This document shows, in pieces, positions 6,052 to 7,218 of a DNA stretch of 7,218 nt. Source of the DNA: Chloroflexota bacterium (GTDB lineage: Bacteria; Chloroflexota; Dehalococcoidia; Lucifugimonadales; CATQGZ01). The notes under the pieces are model-generated. The model was given only the letters and a program-made list of their open reading frames with translations. It did not search any database and had not been told where the DNA came from. The first letter of the stretch is position 1, and each line of letters begins with the position of its first letter. The stretch lies in assembly GCA_027624995.1 (NCBI GenBank), contig JAQBTI010000117.1, positions 1 through 7,218 of the forward strand. Direction: 5' to 3'. Both the position numbers and the translations under genes were made by a program.

Positions 6052-6711
6052 TTGTACGACTTCCACACACACACCTTTCTCAGCGACGGGGTCCTTTCCC
6101 CTATCGAGCTGATCCGCCGCGCACACCACATCGGCTACGTCGCGATGGCAGTGACGGACCACGTCGGGGCCGGCAACCTCGAGCAAGTGCTGACCACCCT
6201 GATCAAGGACTGCGCGATGGCCTCCAACAGGTGGGACATCCTTGCGCTCCCGGGCGTCGAGATCACTCACACACCCAAAGAGGACATCGACCTTCTCGCC
6301 GGCGAGGCTAGAAGGATGGGAGCCAAGATCGTTAACGTACATGGCGAAACCGTGGTGGAGCCCGTCGAGCCCGGCACCAACCTCGCCGCGGTCAACTCGG
6401 CGAACGTGGACATCCTCGCTCACCCCGGCCTGATCACTCTCGAAGAGGCCAAGATCGCCTCCCGGAACGGCGTGTTCCTCGAGGTCTCCGCGAGGAAGGG
6501 CCATGGATTCGCAAACGGACACGTGGTCAAGACGGCCCAGGTGGCCGGCACCGGGATGGTCCTGGACTCCGACGCGCACGCACCTGAGGACCTGCTGACG
6601 CTAGAGTTCGCGACTAGGGTCGCGCTTGGAGCGGGCCTCGATCTGGCGGGAGCGAAATCCCTCCTTGAAGACGGCCCCAAGGACCTCCTGGCGAGACTGG
6701 GCCGCACCTAG
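6052..6711 (+). CDS. PHP-domain metal-dependent phosphoesterase (histidinol-phosphatase-like)
   Basis: A 219-residue, single-domain PHP protein. PHP proteins use a cluster of two or three metals to hydrolyse phosphoesters; members include histidinol phosphatase and the proofreading domain of some DNA polymerases. Seen in order: FHTHTFLSDG (H5, H7, D12), TDH (H37), PGVEIT (E70), VHGE (H97), LAHPG (H124) and DSDAH (D174, H176). The full ligand set is present, so it should be active. The substrate is not evident: its compact size and ligand pattern resemble the stand-alone histidinol phosphate phosphatase-like group, but no histidine genes are in view. The TTG start is backed by AGGAG at 6 bases. 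The stop TAG shares a CTAG palindrome with the stop of the facing dehydrogenase gene. Nearest upstream gene is ubiX, 130 bp away on the same strand. Confidence 0.88.
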   Translation: MYDFHTHTFLSDGVLSPIELIRRAHHIGYVAMAVTDHVGAGNLEQVLTTLIKDCAMASNRWDILALPGVEITHTPKEDIDLLAGEARRMGAKIVNVHGETVVEPVEPGTNLAAVNSANVDILAHPGLITLEEAKIASRNGVFLEVSARKGHGFANGHVVKTAQVAGTGMVLDSDAHAPEDLLTLEFATRVALGAGLDLAGAKSLLEDGPKDLLARLGRT

Positions 6712-7218
6712 ACCGGAGTCACAACCGAAAGAGGCTCCTCACCGCGAGCGACGCGTGCCATGTTCTGCATAGCGAACGCGATGCTACGCGGGCCGCTCTC
6801 GGCCGACATCCCGGCCAGATGAGGTGTTACGGCCACGTTGTCCATGCTCAAGAGAGGGTTGTCTTTCTGAGTCGGTTCTTGTTCCAGAACGTCCAGGCCA
6901 GCCCCCGCGATCCTGCCTGCGCGAAGGGCCTCGATGAGCGACGACTCTTCCACTACGCCGCCACGGCACGTGTTGATCAGTATGGCCGTCGACTTCATCA
7001 GCCCGAACTCGCGCTTCCCCATCAGACCTCGGGTACGCGGATTGAGCGGGGCGTGGAGAGTTACGATATCCGACTCCTGCAACAAGTCGTCCATCGACAC
7101 CGCCCGAAGCCCGAGATCGGCGACCAGCTCTGCCGCGGGCTGGACCGGGTCGTGAAAGATGGTAGAGCACTCCCAACCCTGTAGACGCTGCGCCCCCCGC
7201 CGGCCTATTTGGCCGAGT
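6708..7218 (-). CDS. D-isomer-specific 2-hydroxyacid dehydrogenase, partial (N-terminus beyond window)
   Basis: The C-terminal 169 residues of an NAD-dependent D-2-hydroxyacid dehydrogenase (phosphoglycerate dehydrogenase / hydroxypyruvate or glyoxylate reductase family); the frame is open to the right edge, so the start lies outside. Seen: the Rossmann nucleotide loop LGQIGRRGAQRL at the edge; an acidic residue after strand 2 (IFHDP), consistent with NAD preference; LHAPLNPRTRGLM; INTCRGGVV with the substrate-binding Arg; GAGLDVLEQEP with the catalytic-pair Glu; and VTPHLAG with the catalytic His. The protein ends soon after the last helix (GEEPLSVVTPV), so there is no C-terminal ACT domain as in regulated SerA. 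This favours a short hydroxypyruvate/glyoxylate reductase-like enzyme, but substrate assignment within this family is unreliable. It converges on the PHP gene with a 4-base overlap. Confidence 0.92.
   Translation of the reverse strand, partial: LGQIGRRGAQRLQGWECSTIFHDPVQPAAELVADLGLRAVSMDDLLQESDIVTLHAPLNPRTRGLMGKREFGLMKSTAILINTCRGGVVEESSLIEALRAGRIAGAGLDVLEQEPTQKDNPLLSMDNVAVTPHLAGMSAESGPRSIAFAMQNMARVARGEEPLSVVTPV

Noticed and set aside
5833..6579. A 248-codon minus-strand open frame opposite the PHP gene
   Set aside because: The PHP frame carries a full metal-ligand set and a good Shine-Dalgarno; the antisense frame has no motif.

Overview
The window is a GC-rich bacterial chromosomal segment holding seven protein genes and almost no spare DNA. 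I saw no RNA gene, mobile element, CRISPR array or long repeat. Dense packing, short overlaps, GTG/TTG starts with good Shine-Dalgarno sites, a bacterial lipobox and the gene set (UbiD/UbiA/UbiX, PHP phosphoesterase, cupredoxin lipoprotein) suggest a free-living bacterium. A Chloroflexota-type (SAR202/Dehalococcoidia-like) genome is my best guess from gene content, but it is low confidence and not provable from this window alone.

Left part (55-1692, minus strand): a 545-residue lipoprotein. It has a signal peptide with a lipobox, a Pro/Ser/Thr/Val-rich linker, an atypical cupredoxin domain, and a large Cys-rich C-terminal domain made of about 34-residue units with paired cysteines. I do not recognise that last domain, and it is the most novel-looking item here. 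A 111-bp divergent control region (1693-1803) with promoter-like elements on both strands separates it from the main operon.

Middle part (1804-5921, plus strand): a tight four-gene operon. It contains a CinA-like/NMN-adenylyltransferase-like fusion, a UbiD decarboxylase, a UbiA prenyltransferase and a UbiX flavin prenyltransferase. UbiX makes prenylated FMN for UbiD, UbiA attaches the isoprenoid tail to an aromatic ring, and UbiD removes the ring carboxylate, so the three form a quinone-biosynthesis module. It could serve ubiquinone or, more likely if the organism is Chloroflexota-like, the late futalosine-route menaquinone steps (MqnP/L/M-type). The fusion protein probably acts on a pyridine nucleotide or related nucleotide; its CinA half appears to have lost its catalytic residues.

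Right part: a PHP-domain phosphoesterase (6052-6711, plus), 130 bp after ubiX, meets head-on a D-2-hydroxyacid dehydrogenase (6708-7218, minus) that runs off the right edge. Their stop codons share one CTAG palindrome.
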